NCBI GenBank assembly: GCA_019916065.1
Contig: CM034236.1
Coordinates: 55,270,690 to 55,334,689 of the forward strand
Length of the DNA: 64,000 bases
Direction of reading: 5' to 3'
DNA from: Vitellaria paradoxa
Lineage: Eukaryota > Streptophyta > Magnoliopsida > Ericales > Sapotaceae
Numbering within the stretch: position 1 is the stretch's first letter; every line of letters starts with the position of its first letter. A program made the translations under genes and the position numbers. Below, piece after piece: positions 13,201 to 25,110 of the stretch. The notes beneath the pieces were generated by a model. It searched no databases. It was not told the DNA's origin and was given only the letters and a program-made list of their open reading frames with translations.

Positions 13201-15126
13201 TGGGCTCTTGTTTAAGCCAAATTCGAAGATGTTGGCCTTTTTTTGGGGTACAGCAGAGCAGTGGCGGAGATGGCAATTGATTCGTCCTTGTACACTTGAT
13301 GGTAACGTACTACATTTTTCTAGCATTACGCATGCTTGGCACAGTCAAATAGATTGATTGCGCTCTGCTCAAAGGACGAAGCATCCTGCAAGGGATAAAT
13401 AAATATCACTGTCACCCTCTTGTCCACACTTGAGGGACCCCCTGACCCTTCTCTTCTTCCCATTTTATCTCCTATTTAATTGTCTTGAGGACCCTCCTGA
13501 ATCCATTTTTATGGTTAGACGACCAGCTGTTATTAATGCAGCCTGAACTCAACGCTTTAAATTAATTCACCATGCATCTTCAAGAAAAAAAAAAATCACT
13601 ATGCTATTATTAGTTGATTATGATAAGACCATAACCGAACTTGTTCTCCAAATTAAGCAATGGTTAATGTATGCTTAATAATTTGCTAAACAGTGACTTG
13701 TCTTGATAGTTTTTTTTTTTTTGGGGGGGGGGGGGATAATTAGGGGCTTTTGACCGGAAAAATTATAGCTAAGCATATTTGGATTAGTATTGAGGGAGAG
13801 ATAACCTTCACTAAATTTCAGATTTTGAACTCATCTAGTTTACAGTTGATGAGTGTCTTTTAACTGTTTGGCCACCCTTCAAAGTTATTATGTTATTTTT
13901 TTCCGGTAATTGTACAGCAACTCTCTCTCAAAGGGTTTGCCGGCGACACGGCCAAGGCACATGCAAAGACTAGCATGATTGCGGGGGAGGGAGTGAGCAA
14001 CGTTCGAACTGTTGCAGCCTTCAATGCCCAAGACAAGATCTTGTCCCTCTTCTGCCATGAACTTCGGGTGCCACAGCGCCGAAGCCTTCAACGCAGCCAA
14101 ACTTCTGGCGGCCTGTTTGGCCTCTCTCAGCTTGCTTTGTATGCTTCTGAAGCTCTCATTCTCTGGTATGGTGCCAACCTTGTTCGCAAAGGAGTGTCCA
14201 CCTTCTCAAAGGTTATCAAGGTTTTTGTGGTCTTAGTCATAACAGCCAATTCAGTTGCTGAAACTGTCAGCCTTGCTCCTGAGATAATCAGGGGTGGTGA
14301 AGCTGTTGGCTCTGTATTTTCTATCCTGGACCGATCAACCAAGATCGACCCTGATGATCCAGAGGCCGAACCAGTTGAATCAGTCAATGGGGAAATTGAA
14401 CTTCATCATGTTGACTTTTCATATCCATCGCGACCCGATGTTGTCGTGTTCAAGGACTTCAACCTCAGAATCCGAGCCGGCCAGAGCCAAGCTCTTGTTG
14501 GGGCCAGTGGTTCTGGAAAGAGTTCCGTAATTGCACTGATAGAACGATTCTATGACCCTACGGCTGGTAAAGTCATGATTGACGGGAAAGACATCCGGAG
14601 ATTGAACCTAAAGTCCCTCAGGCTTAAGATAGGATTAGTGCAACAAGAGCCAGCTCTATTCGCATCGAGCATATTCGACAACATTGCGTACGGTAAAGAT
14701 GGAGCGACGGAAGCGGCGGTCATTGAAGCAGCTCGAGCGGCGAATGTTCACACATTTGTTAGCGGATTACCAGACGGGTACAAAACTCCTGTAGGGGAAA
14801 GAGGGGTTCAGCTCTCCGGAGGACAAAAACAAAGGATCGCAATCGCACGGGCCATCCTCAAGGACCCGGCAATACTGTTACTGGACGAGGCTACTAGCGC
14901 GCTCGATGCAGAGTCTGAGTGTGTGCTACAAGAAGCTCTTGAAAGGCTAATGAGGGGCCGAACCACCGTGCTTGTGGCTCATCGTTTGTCGACAATTCGA
15001 GGTGTGGATAGCATTGGAGTGATCCAAGATGGGCGCATTATAGAGCAAGGTAGCCACTCTGAACTAGTGGGCAGGCCGGATGGGGCTTACTCCAGACTGT
15101 TGCAGCTTCAACTGCAACACATATGA
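7293..15126 (+). CDS. ABCB19: ABCB19-type auxin efflux transporter (ABC subfamily B, P-glycoprotein)
   Basis: Ten exons join in phase to 1250 aa: 7293-7541, 7681-7735, 7976-8151, 8509-8709, 9226-9485, 9572-9888, 9973-10196, 10523-11342, 11543-11784, 13918-15126. All introns are GT-AG. The full-size transporter has the order TMD1-NBD1-linker-TMD2-NBD2. NBD1 shows Walker [10 protein letters not shown] (about 398-406), LSGGQ (502-506) and Walker [16 protein letters not shown]2 shows GASGSGKSS (about 1043-1051), LSGGQ (1147-1151) and [11 protein letters not shown]. The linker (about 603-680) is Ser/Arg-rich. Start [10 protein letters not shown] and most blocks match remembered Arabidopsis ABCB19 closely, and the length is nearly identical. 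Known family role: ATP-driven auxin export at the plasma membrane, acting with PIN1 and TWD1 in polar transport. No frameshift or lost key residue is seen. Introns are 84-516 bp except the last, 2133 bp. Confidence 0.96.
11785..13917 (+). other. Expanded last intron of ABCB19
   Basis: This intron is four times longer than any other in the gene. It carries a C20-A14 homopolymer junction (12041-12074), a (GA)n run near 12494, and a T13-G13 junction (13710-13735), the opposite-strand version of the first. It also holds AT-rich MITE-like DNA near 12740-12880. The splice sites CAG^GTAAGC and TGTACAG^CAA keep the frame. No separate gene is seen within it. Confidence 0.8.
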
Positions 15127-15640
15127 ATGAAAGTTCTGATTTTTAGTAAAACATGGCCTGTGATGGGTGGTTCCTATTTCCATCTACTTTGATTTTACCC
15201 TTTCTAATGTTAATATCCCAAAAAAAAAAAAAAAAAAAAAAAAAATGAACTGCTCCATTCCCAATGGAGATGCATATGAATATATTATTATCAATGGTGC
15301 ATATATGAGTTGCCTGTGTTCATCTCTTGGTTTGGTTGGACGCAGCTTTTCCTTTACTTTTTGTAAGAGAAGTTCTATGATGATAGTAATAGTTTCCAGC
15401 TTTTGGAGGGGGTGGGGCCTCACCTTGCTCATCCTTTTTTCTTCTTTGCATGTGCTTTTAAGCTTGGATAAGAGCATATTGTCCTTTGTCTTGACAGTTG
15501 TTAGGCGCCCTACATAAAATTTATGCTTTATAGTAAATTGGAGACGCAGATGGGTTTGAATTATTGTGTTAAAAGCTAGGGACAGAAAATTAAAGCATTG
15601 TAACATGTAAAGCTTCTCATTGTGCTGTAAACATGGAGAT
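15127..15640 (+). other. Probable 3' UTR of ABCB19 and adjacent DNA
   Basis: Follows the TGA at 15124-15126. It holds an A run of about 26 bases (15220-15245), and is then moderately T-rich, as 3' UTRs often are. No single polyadenylation signal was chosen. A C13-A9 junction follows at 15963-15984. Confidence 0.4.
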
Positions 15641-17664
15641 TGTGTCCCACTTGGAAGGCCAAAGGAAAGGGCTTAGCTTTGTAAAAATCTGCGGTGGGTT
15701 CCTTGCTTTTTCTCATTCTCTCATAAAGTTGGGTGGGTTTCTCCAATGTCCTGTCCAATCTGAAGCATCAGGATCTGGTAGGGTGAGGACACAGCTTCTA
15801 TAGCGAATTAATTATTGGCTTAAACAAAAAAAAGGAGGTCACCGCATGTGCAGTGTACTTGGTCTGGTCTGGCACAAAAAGCTACCCAGGAAAAGATTGG
15901 CCCAGGCATCCTCTTCATTTTTAGAAGGGTTAATTACATTATATCCCTTGGAATTTCCTCAACCCCCCCCCCCCCAAAAAAAAAGAAAGAGCTACTCTAT
16001 TTAATTTAAAAAACAATACATGATCCTTTTATGATTTAAATTAAAGTACAAAATTAATAGAATATATTAAATTTAATTAGATTTATGTTTCATGTACCAC
16101 ATGACTCACACGTGATTGTGAAAAAAAAACATTATTGAAAAAATTAAAATCAAATTTGTTTATAAATTATATACGGAGTCATTTTTAAAAAATATAAAAT
16201 ATTTTGTTTAGGAATAAAAAGGGATAAAAACATAATGTTTACCCATACAATTTTGCCAAAATCTTTTTTTTATTTAACTAATTTTGACTCGTGGAGTATA
16301 AATTCAAGTTAAATTAAATAAATTTTATAAATATTGTATTTAAATTCAAATCATTTGGAGCTCTGTGTTGCGCAAACTAAAAAGATATTCATGTAACCTT
16401 TTTAGATCAAACCCTAATTAAAGTGACATTGAAGGAAGTATGAATTCGGTTCGTCTTCCTCCTAAGGTCATTTTTGCGAGAGCACTGTCGATTTCATGGA
16501 AGCCACTCGTGACATTGAGGACACTTGAGATTTATTGGGATTGGTGGATTGGGACACTTTGCTATTTTCTAAAAGGAGTTTAATGTCCAGTGATGGATCA
16601 AAGAGTACTAATGATGGCACTAAATATAAATTTGGTACGAGGCTAAATTTTAATCATACATGAAAGTTATGTTCGCGAATATTCTATGAGTTTAGAATCA
16701 TGCATATTCCGGAATAGATGAACATGGATTCTTCCGGGGGGAAAAAAAATATGATCATAAGTAAATTATAACTATATAACTATATAACTAAAAAGTAAGT
16801 AAATTTACAAACTGTTACGTCTCACCAACCTTTGAGTTTTGTCAAAGGAACGTTAAATGTCTCTCAAATCACTACTTATATATTGAGAAGAAGAGAACGT
16901 AAGTGTGTTAACAGAACATTACAGTCAATCAGAACTACACTAATATCTATTACGTGGGATATGTTAATTTTTGATCGTCACTTTCTCCCTCTAAATATTC
17001 TTACCTTTACTTTGATTTAATTTTCGGAGAGTTATCGGTTGATAACCTCATTACCATTTTTCTTAATTATTTTTGTGTTTGCAAGTGCTAATTCTGAGAA
17101 GGAGAATCAGGCGCCGTGAAGAGCGCGTGCTGCATATTTTTATACCCTGTATAACTATCTCGAGTGGGTTCTCGTCCTATTAAATTTGACAAAAAAAGAA
17201 AGGAGGGAGGGAGGGAGGTAATATTATGCTACAGATCAAAAAGAAAAGGCAAAGCAAGGGATGGCAAAAAAACAGTAAAATCAGTGAAAATAAGAGCCAC
17301 GAGGGCACCTGCTGTAAACAGCAGGCACAAAAAAAAACGAAACATGGTAGGGGCAGCGTAGTAACGTGCAAACTCGTCGGTGCAATTATATGTGCCTGCA
17401 ACTGCAACTGATGGGCATGTTAGGTGATTAACGCAATCCATCGCAGTGATTTAAATTAATTTTAAGCTCTGCAATGCGAGAGTTCTCTTGTATGGTATGG
17501 TATTGTATTGTATTGAATTGAGTTGAGTTGTCTTCTTATTGAAGAAGTGATAAGATTGCATTTGTCACCCTTGATATTGGTGGCAGACAATGAATGATGC
17601 AAAAGTAGCTATCAGATTATCACTGAAATTAATCATTCCAAACAGTTAATTACTGCATTCCTTT

Positions 17665-17690
<26 letters not shown>
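17665..17690. repeat. (TA)n microsatellite
   Basis: TA dinucleotide run in intergenic DNA. Confidence 0.85.
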
Positions 17691-17696
<6 letters not shown>

Positions 17697-18448
17697 TAGC
17701 ATTGCTCAAATGATTTTTAGTTTACGTTTAACCTGTCCCATTATCAGGAAAGGCAATTGTACGATTTATTATTCATTTGATAAATCTTAAGCATAATATT
17801 CTTATTTAAGCTAAAAAAATATTACACACTTATGCTACAAAAATAGCAACAATAATATATAAACTCATTTTGGATTACCCAAATGCAATTTTTTTGAGAC
17901 CAGCTTAATGTGATTTTTTTTTTTTTTGTCTGGTAAGTTTTAGGAGTGTTATTCATACTTAGTTTTACAAATAAGTTAATCTATTATTGTATTTAATTTT
18001 TTAGCATGTGAGTCTAATATATGTTTCAATATGATTTAGAAGATGTGTTTTTTCTTTAATTTTTTGGTAAATTTTAGACATATTATTGATATTTAGACTA
18101 AAAAATATTGGACATCTGTACTAAAAAGTAAATAAAATAATGTATAAACCTATTTATTAGTTTAAAAAAGAAAATCAATTTTGGTAGTTTAAGATAAGTT
18201 TATATATTTTTGTATTTATTTTTTTAAGTTTGTATGTGTAATATTTTTTTTAGTCTAAATATAAATAATGTCTTAAAATTGTTAAAAAAAATATCATATT
18301 TTAGTTTTTTTAGAGGTATTTTTAACTCTTTACATGATTAAATTGGTCAAATCATTTAAATTAACCAAAAAAAAAAAAAAAAGGCAAAGGGATTTTACTA
18401 AGAATTCACTGGGTGCCACTGCGGGTGCAAAAGAAGTCGGGCTTATAC

Positions 18449-18622
18449 AAATATGTTGGGGGGAGTTGAAAAGATAGGTCAAGTGATTGGAGATCATTCA
18501 TCCACAAAATTAGCTGTCGATTCGGGTGTTGCGGGGGTAAGACTGCTAGAGTGAGATTGGGATTTGAGTTATGAAATTTATCGTTGTATGTAAAAAAAAA
18601 GAAAGAAGTAAAAAATATGTTG
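18449..18622 (+). mobile_element. SINE-like retroposon with poly(A) tail and 10-bp TSD
   Basis: A 154-bp body (18459-18612) is bracketed by the perfect direct repeat AAATATGTTG (18449-18458 and 18613-18622). Near the left end TAGGTCAAGTGATTGG resembles a Pol III A box, and further on GTCGATTCGGG resembles a B box (GGTTCGANTCC-like). The right end is an A-rich tail. Small size, internal promoter-like boxes, A tail and target duplication together fit a tRNA-derived SINE. The boxes are degenerate, so the tRNA parentage is inferred. Confidence 0.6.
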
Positions 18623-19089
18623 TGACTAGAAGGGCTAGAAGAGGCGAGACTGCAGTAGAGTTATTGTAACTGTTACAGTATTCAAAATGATGTCGTTTTG
18701 ATATTTTTTTATTTAAAATTATATCGTTTCACTTAATTTTTTATATTCGAATATAAATTGATACATTTAAATATAAGAATTTAAATAAAATAATACTATT
18801 TTGAGTAAAAAAAAATTAGGACGGTATTGTTTTAGACACTACAACAGCTACGGTAAACCCATTATCGCAGCCCGAGTCCAGAAGAGCCGGTAGATACAAG
18901 AAGGAAAGGGACAAGACAAGTCACATGGGGGGTAAGCCGCAAAACATGGTTGGCATGATCAGAATTGGAGTGTAGTGTAGGTGCAGCTAATTACTCGTAC
19001 GTGCAGAATTAGCGGGCCCTAGCTGATAAGCTACTTCCGTAGCTATTATATATGTATATCTGTTAGATTCTACCAATATTATATATAAC

Positions 19090-19244
19090 GGTGTTTGATT
19101 AAATAAAATTAATTAAAATTTATCAAATTTTACTAATTTTTTATATTTTTTTCTAATCAAAATTTATCACATACTATATTCACATTAAAATTTTATATTT
19201 TTACTATATTTTTTTTTATCAAACTTTTACTAACCAAACACACC
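19090..19244. mobile_element. Short AT-rich MITE (GTTTGG-type ends)
   Basis: About 155 bp, left end GGTGTTTGATT and right end AACCAAACACACC in inverted orientation, with an AT-rich interior very like the element at 2481-2632. Confidence 0.6.
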
Positions 19245-19552
19245 ATAATTCTTACCCGTTTCTGTTATTGCCTCCTCAGGCTTTTATAAGTACTGGTTGA
19301 ATGTCAGAGCTGAGCGGAGCTGAACATATAGAGTCTAGGCCCGAAAGCTCCTCAACAGTGTCCTTTTTGTTGTTTAGCCATGTACTGTTTGATAGCTCTA
19401 TTTATCTACCAAGGCATTGATTCTAACAACACAACACTCAAATTTATGCATCCCAGCAAACAATTTTTGGACCTTATGGTGGCCGGTGGCCCATCTCACC
19501 GACCCTGCACAATTTTTGAGCTTTTGGAGTTACATTTGCAATATGGTTTGAA

Positions 19553-19556
<4 letters not shown>

Positions 19557-19595
<39 letters not shown>
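19557..19595. repeat. (GA)n microsatellite
   Basis: GA dinucleotide run of about 39 bases. It gives an artificial Arg-Glu repeat in one frame and Ser-Leu in the other, so the ORFs through it are not real. Confidence 0.95.
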
Positions 19596-19598
<3 letters not shown>

Positions 19599-19650
19599 CT
19601 GTGCAGCGTACTTGGATTTGATTTGAGCATTGGTTCAAATAGCCATTATA

Positions 19651-20004
19651 AGGCCTCGTTTGCTCAAATAAACAACTTCTATAAATCTCCAACAACTCCT
19701 CTATCTCTAATTTTTCGGTCATTACAAATTTTAAAAAATTTCAATATTTCACTAAAAAAATAAAAAATCTAGAAGTAAGTTAACCGAATGTGTAAATTTT
19801 TTATACAATCTATTCTTAGTGTCAAAAATTTTCAAACGAGTACTATTGTCTCGATTTTTTTGTGAATTTGTTTGAATCCGTGGGAACGAATTTGAAAAAC
19901 CGTTCCGACAGTTTCAAACTTTTCATAAAAAAGAGCGTCAAAATCAATCCAAAATCACATTTTATTTCAATTTATCTTATTTTTTCTTATTCTAAATAGG
20001 GCCT
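19651..20004. mobile_element. MITE-like element, family A, copy 3 (reverse orientation)
   Basis: Left end AGGCCTCGTTTG and right end AAATAGGGCCT form imperfect inverted repeats. The interior is the reverse complement of blocks found at 1335-1926 and 4599-4961, including the CGAATGTGTAAATTTTTTAT block and a CCGTGGGAACG / CGTTCCGACAG pair. Confidence 0.6.
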
Positions 20005-20588
20005 AAGTACGGTATTTGAAAGTTTGAAAGGTAAAAAATATAATAAAAATATAAAAATTTAATGTAAAAATGATATTTAGTAAGATTTAACTAAAAAAAT
20101 ATAAAAAAATTGATAAATTTTGATAAAATGAACACTCTTAATTTTTTCTATGTAACAGCTTGCGGAGAACCATATTGTCGTTAATATTGGTCTGCCTCTT
20201 ACGCTTGGTTTAAGCAACTCTCTATTTATTTGTGGACAAACATAAATTAGGAATGGCAGTTAGGATGTTGTGTTGTGTTTGAATTCGTAATTTAAGTGCG
20301 TTTAGAGTGATAAAAAGTGAGATAAAATGAGATAAATTGTGAGTTTGTATTTTGTGTAGTGAAATAAAAATAAATTATAGAATTTTTTAAAATTTTTTCT
20401 TTTTTTTTTAAATTTTTTAATATTTCAAACAGAACTTTTGCCTCAATTCGTATTGGTTGTTGCCTATTTGCATTCATATTGAAATATTATAAAATTAAAT
20501 AAATACATTAAATTATTAATTTAATTTAAAAATAAATTAAATAGTGTTAATTTCGAATTAAGTTATTGTGTCATGTCGTGCTTTTTTA

Positions 20589-20591
<3 letters not shown>

Positions 20592-20621
<30 letters not shown>
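20592..20621. repeat. (AT)n microsatellite
   Basis: AT dinucleotide run in intergenic DNA. Confidence 0.9.
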
Positions 20622-20624
<3 letters not shown>

Positions 20625-23204
20625 CCAGAATGACAATGTTCGTACTGCGTTTGAATCTTATTTTCCTGATTACCATTGCTAAAGGTCCAATCATAAAGGA
20701 ATTAAGTAAGTATTTTAGTGATGGTTGATGGCCAAATCCGTTTAATGGAGTAATCCGGCGAATATACATACAGTGATGCAACCCGTCAAAAGTATTCAGC
20801 GGAGACAAGACCTATTGGGATATCTTGCAGCTAAAGTGGCATATACTCCTTGAAACTTAGTAGATAATGTTAATGATATAGACAACGTTAATGATATGTC
20901 TTGTCCATGCGAGCCTAACCCACTTTGATCAGTTACTATCGAGACACATGAATTGAGACCAATTTGACAATAACGAGTCAAGTTCGTTCTGATAGTATGT
21001 AGGTGTTGTGTGGCCTAATTTGGTCGATGAATTTAGGTTTTGATTGGATACTAAAAAATTGATTTTTGCTTTTTTTTTTTTAAATAATTTGTCCCTCTTA
21101 TATGTCTTTTTGTTATTATTATTAAAATTTGATATTTTTTCTTAGGAGTTAGAATTTTCATATGTATTAACTGTATTCATTAAAAACAAAATAAAAAAAT
21201 TTATATCTATTTAGATAAGACTATTCATTTGAATAAAAAGGTAACGAAAAAGTTATTTTTTTAATCTTTACTCAAAAGGATGTGACATTTTTTATTTTTG
21301 TTTCTATGAATGCGATTAACAGGCATAAAAGGTAAAATTTTGTTTAATAAATTAAATTTTGGTAAAAAAAACATATAACATGAAAAAATTACAAAAAAAA
21401 AAAAACAAAAAAAAATTAATTTTGGGGCCAAACATAGCCCTAATCAACACTCCTACAATTGAGACTAAAATTAAAATTAATGTCAGCTCGGTAACATTAA
21501 GATTAGAAATCATTAAATTTTTAATAATCGATCAAGTGCATTTACACCTGTGGATAGGGCTTTGGGCTTGTCCTCTACGGAAGCTGGCTGGACCAATTTT
21601 TTCAATGTTCTTTTTTTCTTCCCCCCCCCCCCCCCGGGGGAATATTTGATCTAATTTTTTTAAATGAATAAAAGAGAATTAATAAAATAATCGAAAGAGA
21701 AAGTAATATTCTATCGAAAATACTACTAAAAAATACAACTAGAATAATCTGACAATAATAATACAATAAACAAATTGCAATTTTTTGATTTTTTTTTATT
21801 TTCAAATGTGAGCTTGGAGAGTGTTTGGAAGACTAATTTTCAGAAGAAAAAATTTGTAATTTCTCTACTTTTTGGCATTTGGTTGGTTAACCCAAAAAAA
21901 TATGACAAGATTCACTCGAATGTAGTCTCATTACTTGTTTGAACAGATGCCATTTTGACTTTTTGACAAAAACTAGCAAAAGTTAGTAAAATTTGATAAA
22001 AAGTGGTAAAAATTAAATTGGCAATAGTTGACAAAAACTTGCTAACCAAATGATTTCTTAAAAAGAAATCTAATGGAATTGATTTTTTTTTTTTTATGGG
22101 ACAATATTTGTAGGATTGCTGAATCACAAAAGAATTAAACAAAGGCCGTTTCCTTCTAAGTTATACAGCTAGTTGGGGCAATGCGGCCCAAGATAGATGG
22201 GGTCGGCCCGGCTCATTCATTCTCCAACCCAACTTGGAGCCCCTTTAGACATAAGATAAGCAACCATCTGGGCTGCATGGCATCATCATAGGCTTGAATT
22301 AAGTCGAAATTTGGCTGCGTATTTTAATCAATTCCCTATATTTAACCCAAATTATGTCATTAGTGGTGAAATAACCAGCTCGCCCCTGTTTGAGATCCTT
22401 CCAAAATAAATATATACATATATATATATAATTCACAAGTGTAAATTTCAAGCACGTTAAATGATATTTGCCTAACCAAATATTTTTCTTTTTTAAAAAT
22501 AATTAATCTATCTTGACGAATGTTGTGGCTTGGCATTCAGTAACCTAAGGCACTGTCCGTAAAAATTGTCCTGTTCCGGGTCAGAACTAACGAGCCCATC
22601 TAGGTAAAAGGACAAATCCACCCATGGGTGCATCGGCCTGAGTCGTAAAAAGGCCTACTAGCCCGGCAATCCGAATCTGAAAATCAATTGCAAAATCATT
22701 TTCGTTTATTGTAAATGCACTAACCATTAAAGTACTTTATCAATCGCATGTCTTTGCAGCTCTAAAAAAATTTCAAAAACCTTAAGAAAATTTCAAAAAT
22801 TTTTCAACTTCTTTTGATTAAATTTCTTCACGTGTTAATTTTATACTAACTTTTATTTTTTTTATTTTTTTTGAAACTCTAAATGTTAAAATGATTGAAA
22901 ATTTAAAATGATATTAATTTAATTAGGGATAATTTTTAAAAATTATTTAATTCTGAATTTGAAATTGACGGAAAGTCATGTTTGAACTCACGCCCACCCT
23001 AATAAATAAATAAATAAATAAAGGGAGGAGATTTTCATCTCATCCTAAACCATCTACCTAGACTACCCCTGGGTGGTGAATGACGCATGTGGTTGGGAGA
23101 CCTTAATTAATTACTTCCCACGTACGCATTAACAGGCTACAAATTGCTCAACCCCTAAATGGAGGGTTCTCCGTCCTTTATTTCCTTTCTCAGGGGAACC
23201 AGAT

Positions 23205-23558
23205 AATTCTATCTTAATCCCAAGGGGTTCGATGGGATGGTCTTGGACGGGGACTTAGGGGCTTACCACTCCAAGGTCTCAAGTTCAAGTCTCCTCTCTA
23301 GCAAAACTTGGGGCCAGTCTCCCGGGCGCAAAGCGTAGTAAAGGTTGGTAGGACGGGCCTCCTTGGCTGGACGAACCGTATCCAGTTCTTGGGTGTGGAT
23401 CCGACTCCCCGTCGCTACGCGAGTTCGCGATTTACCGCTATACATGTTGAGGGGCCGGTATGTGTGGTACAAACCAAAAGAGATTCACTCTCTAGGGGTT
23501 TGGCCTAGGGAGTGAATCTCTCGAGATTAAATCTTTTTTTTTTTAATTCTATCTCAAT
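23205..23558 (+). mobile_element. tRNA-derived SINE with T-rich tail and 14-bp TSD
   Basis: A 326-bp body (23219-23544) is bracketed by AATTCTATCTTAAT (23205-23218) and AATTCTATCTCAAT (23545-23558), 13 of 14 identical. The head carries an A-box-like TGGTCTTGGACGG (23238-23250) and a B-box-like AAGTTCAAGTCT (23281-23292) at tRNA-like spacing. The body is much more GC-rich than its surroundings and ends in a run of T, as some plant SINE families do. A hairpin of 17/18 paired bases lies just before the tail (23479-23521). Open frames on both strands through it are incidental. Confidence 0.75.
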
Positions 23559-24441
23559 TCCATACATGTATATCCTCCGACTGAAGTCCCTTTCTTCTAG
23601 TTCTAGATTAGCATTAACACCCCCAGTTGCATATGACCTCATCTCTTTCCATTTTCATCACAAAATTATCGTCCTTGTTTCGAGGTCAGGGGAGTTCAGA
23701 AGAATCAGAAATGCTGTACTAGATATTTTGAATTCACTTGTAAGTCTTTTTTTTTCTTTATTTTATTTTAATATGCCAAACATATATGGATGCGTTTGGT
23801 GTTAAAATAAATAAATAAATAAATTTTTAGTAATTTTTATTTTAGTATTGTCACATGTTTACTTTTAAAAAAAAGTTATGTATTTAGTAAAAATTTATAA
23901 AAATTAGTAGTAGTTAAGAATGTATTTAGTAAATTTTAATGAAGGAAATTGGTAAAAATTTAAAAAATATAAAAAAATTATAAAGTTATTGCTAAGCCAA
24001 GCGGCCTTATATTTGTAATTATTTGTAGGCTCAAATTCTCTCGGATTTTTTTTTATCCTGTTAATTAATATGGTAGACCATACCAAATTATTTATGTTAT
24101 CAAAATTTTATCATTTTAGGTTTTTGATATATATATATACACACACATATATATACAAGGGTAGACGTAAGTAGTAGTAAAGGGGTCCATGGACCTATTA
24201 GAAGTAAAATTTCTGTAAGAAATAATATATTTTTTAAAGTATTTTTGTTACCTCATAAAATATATTCTTCAAAGCAGAGTGTCTAAACATCTCAAATAAT
24301 TTATAAGTTTTGCTCTTACTTTTATGCTAAGCATACTATTCACTTTATTATTACCTGTGAACTTGATTCTAGTGTAATAAAATCCTGCATTCATCATTGC
24401 ATATATGATCTTTTATCTTATATTAGAGTAGCTCAAACCGA

Positions 24442-24580
24442 ATCAGTTGTGTTATCAAAATAATGTCATTTTGGGTTTTAGATATCTATATCTATATATA
24501 TATACGTGTGTGTATCAGTTGTGTTATCAAAATCATGTCATTTTGGGTTTTAGAAATGTATATACGTGTGTGTATGTATG
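24442..24580. repeat. Tandem duplication, 72-bp period
   Basis: Two copies of a unit beginning ATCAGTTGTGTTATCAAAAT start at 24442 and 24514. Each contains ATGTCATTTTGGGTTTTAGA and a TA/TG-rich stretch ending in ACGTGTGTGTAT. A diverged relative lies near 24085-24130. Confidence 0.8.
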
Positions 24581-24804
24581 TATATCCCACATAGTCTGAT
24601 CCTTCCTACTTTTAGGAGATGTTCTCAGAGAGTGGCTAATCTGGTACGATATGCGAATCTTTTCATTTTGGTTATTTGCATGTAACTTAATTTCTAAAAT
24701 TTTGCAGTGAATACAATAAATAAATAATAAATAGAAACTTGATATTAGTGTCTGAAAACATGACAACACCCGGATTCATCATAATTCTCTGTATAATATA
24801 TATC

Positions 24805-24836
<32 letters not shown>

Positions 24837-24976
24837 AAGAGAGTCTCTATAGGCTATGAACTTCTTGGTGGTTAGCAAAACAAGAATTGATTAGCAGTAG
24901 TATTAAAGAATAACAGTGGGGTATTAGTGTAGGTCTTGATCTAATCCAATGGGGTCGTCAAGTTTCCTTGCGTTGT

Positions 24977-25110
24977 CACGTGACATTGGACGACAAAAGC
25001 ATTGAAATTTAATTTTTCTGTCCCTGCCCCAAGAAAAATCGTTTTCTCATAGCATGATGTTACTAGCACATTAAATATGCCACGTGTCCTGTCGGAAAGG
25101 CACGTGGCAT
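24977..25110. promoter_or_regulatory. G-box cluster including a perfect palindrome
   Basis: CACGTG occurs at 24977-24982, 25081-25086 and 25101-25106. The last two sit in a perfect inverted repeat, ATGCCACGTG (25077-25086) and CACGTGGCAT (25101-25110), with a 14-bp spacer. G-boxes bind bHLH (PIF), BZR1 and bZIP (HY5, ABF) factors. The nearest downstream gene is the PRE6-like gene 2.2 kb away; a link to it is inference from distance and from known PIF/BZR1 control of PRE genes. Confidence 0.55.

Noticed and set aside
17164..17441. Four overlapping open frames on both strands
   Set aside because: Low-complexity purine-rich DNA, no family match, frames conflict with each other.
23263..23508. 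Overlapping open frames on both strands
   Set aside because: They lie wholly inside the SINE with 14-bp TSD.
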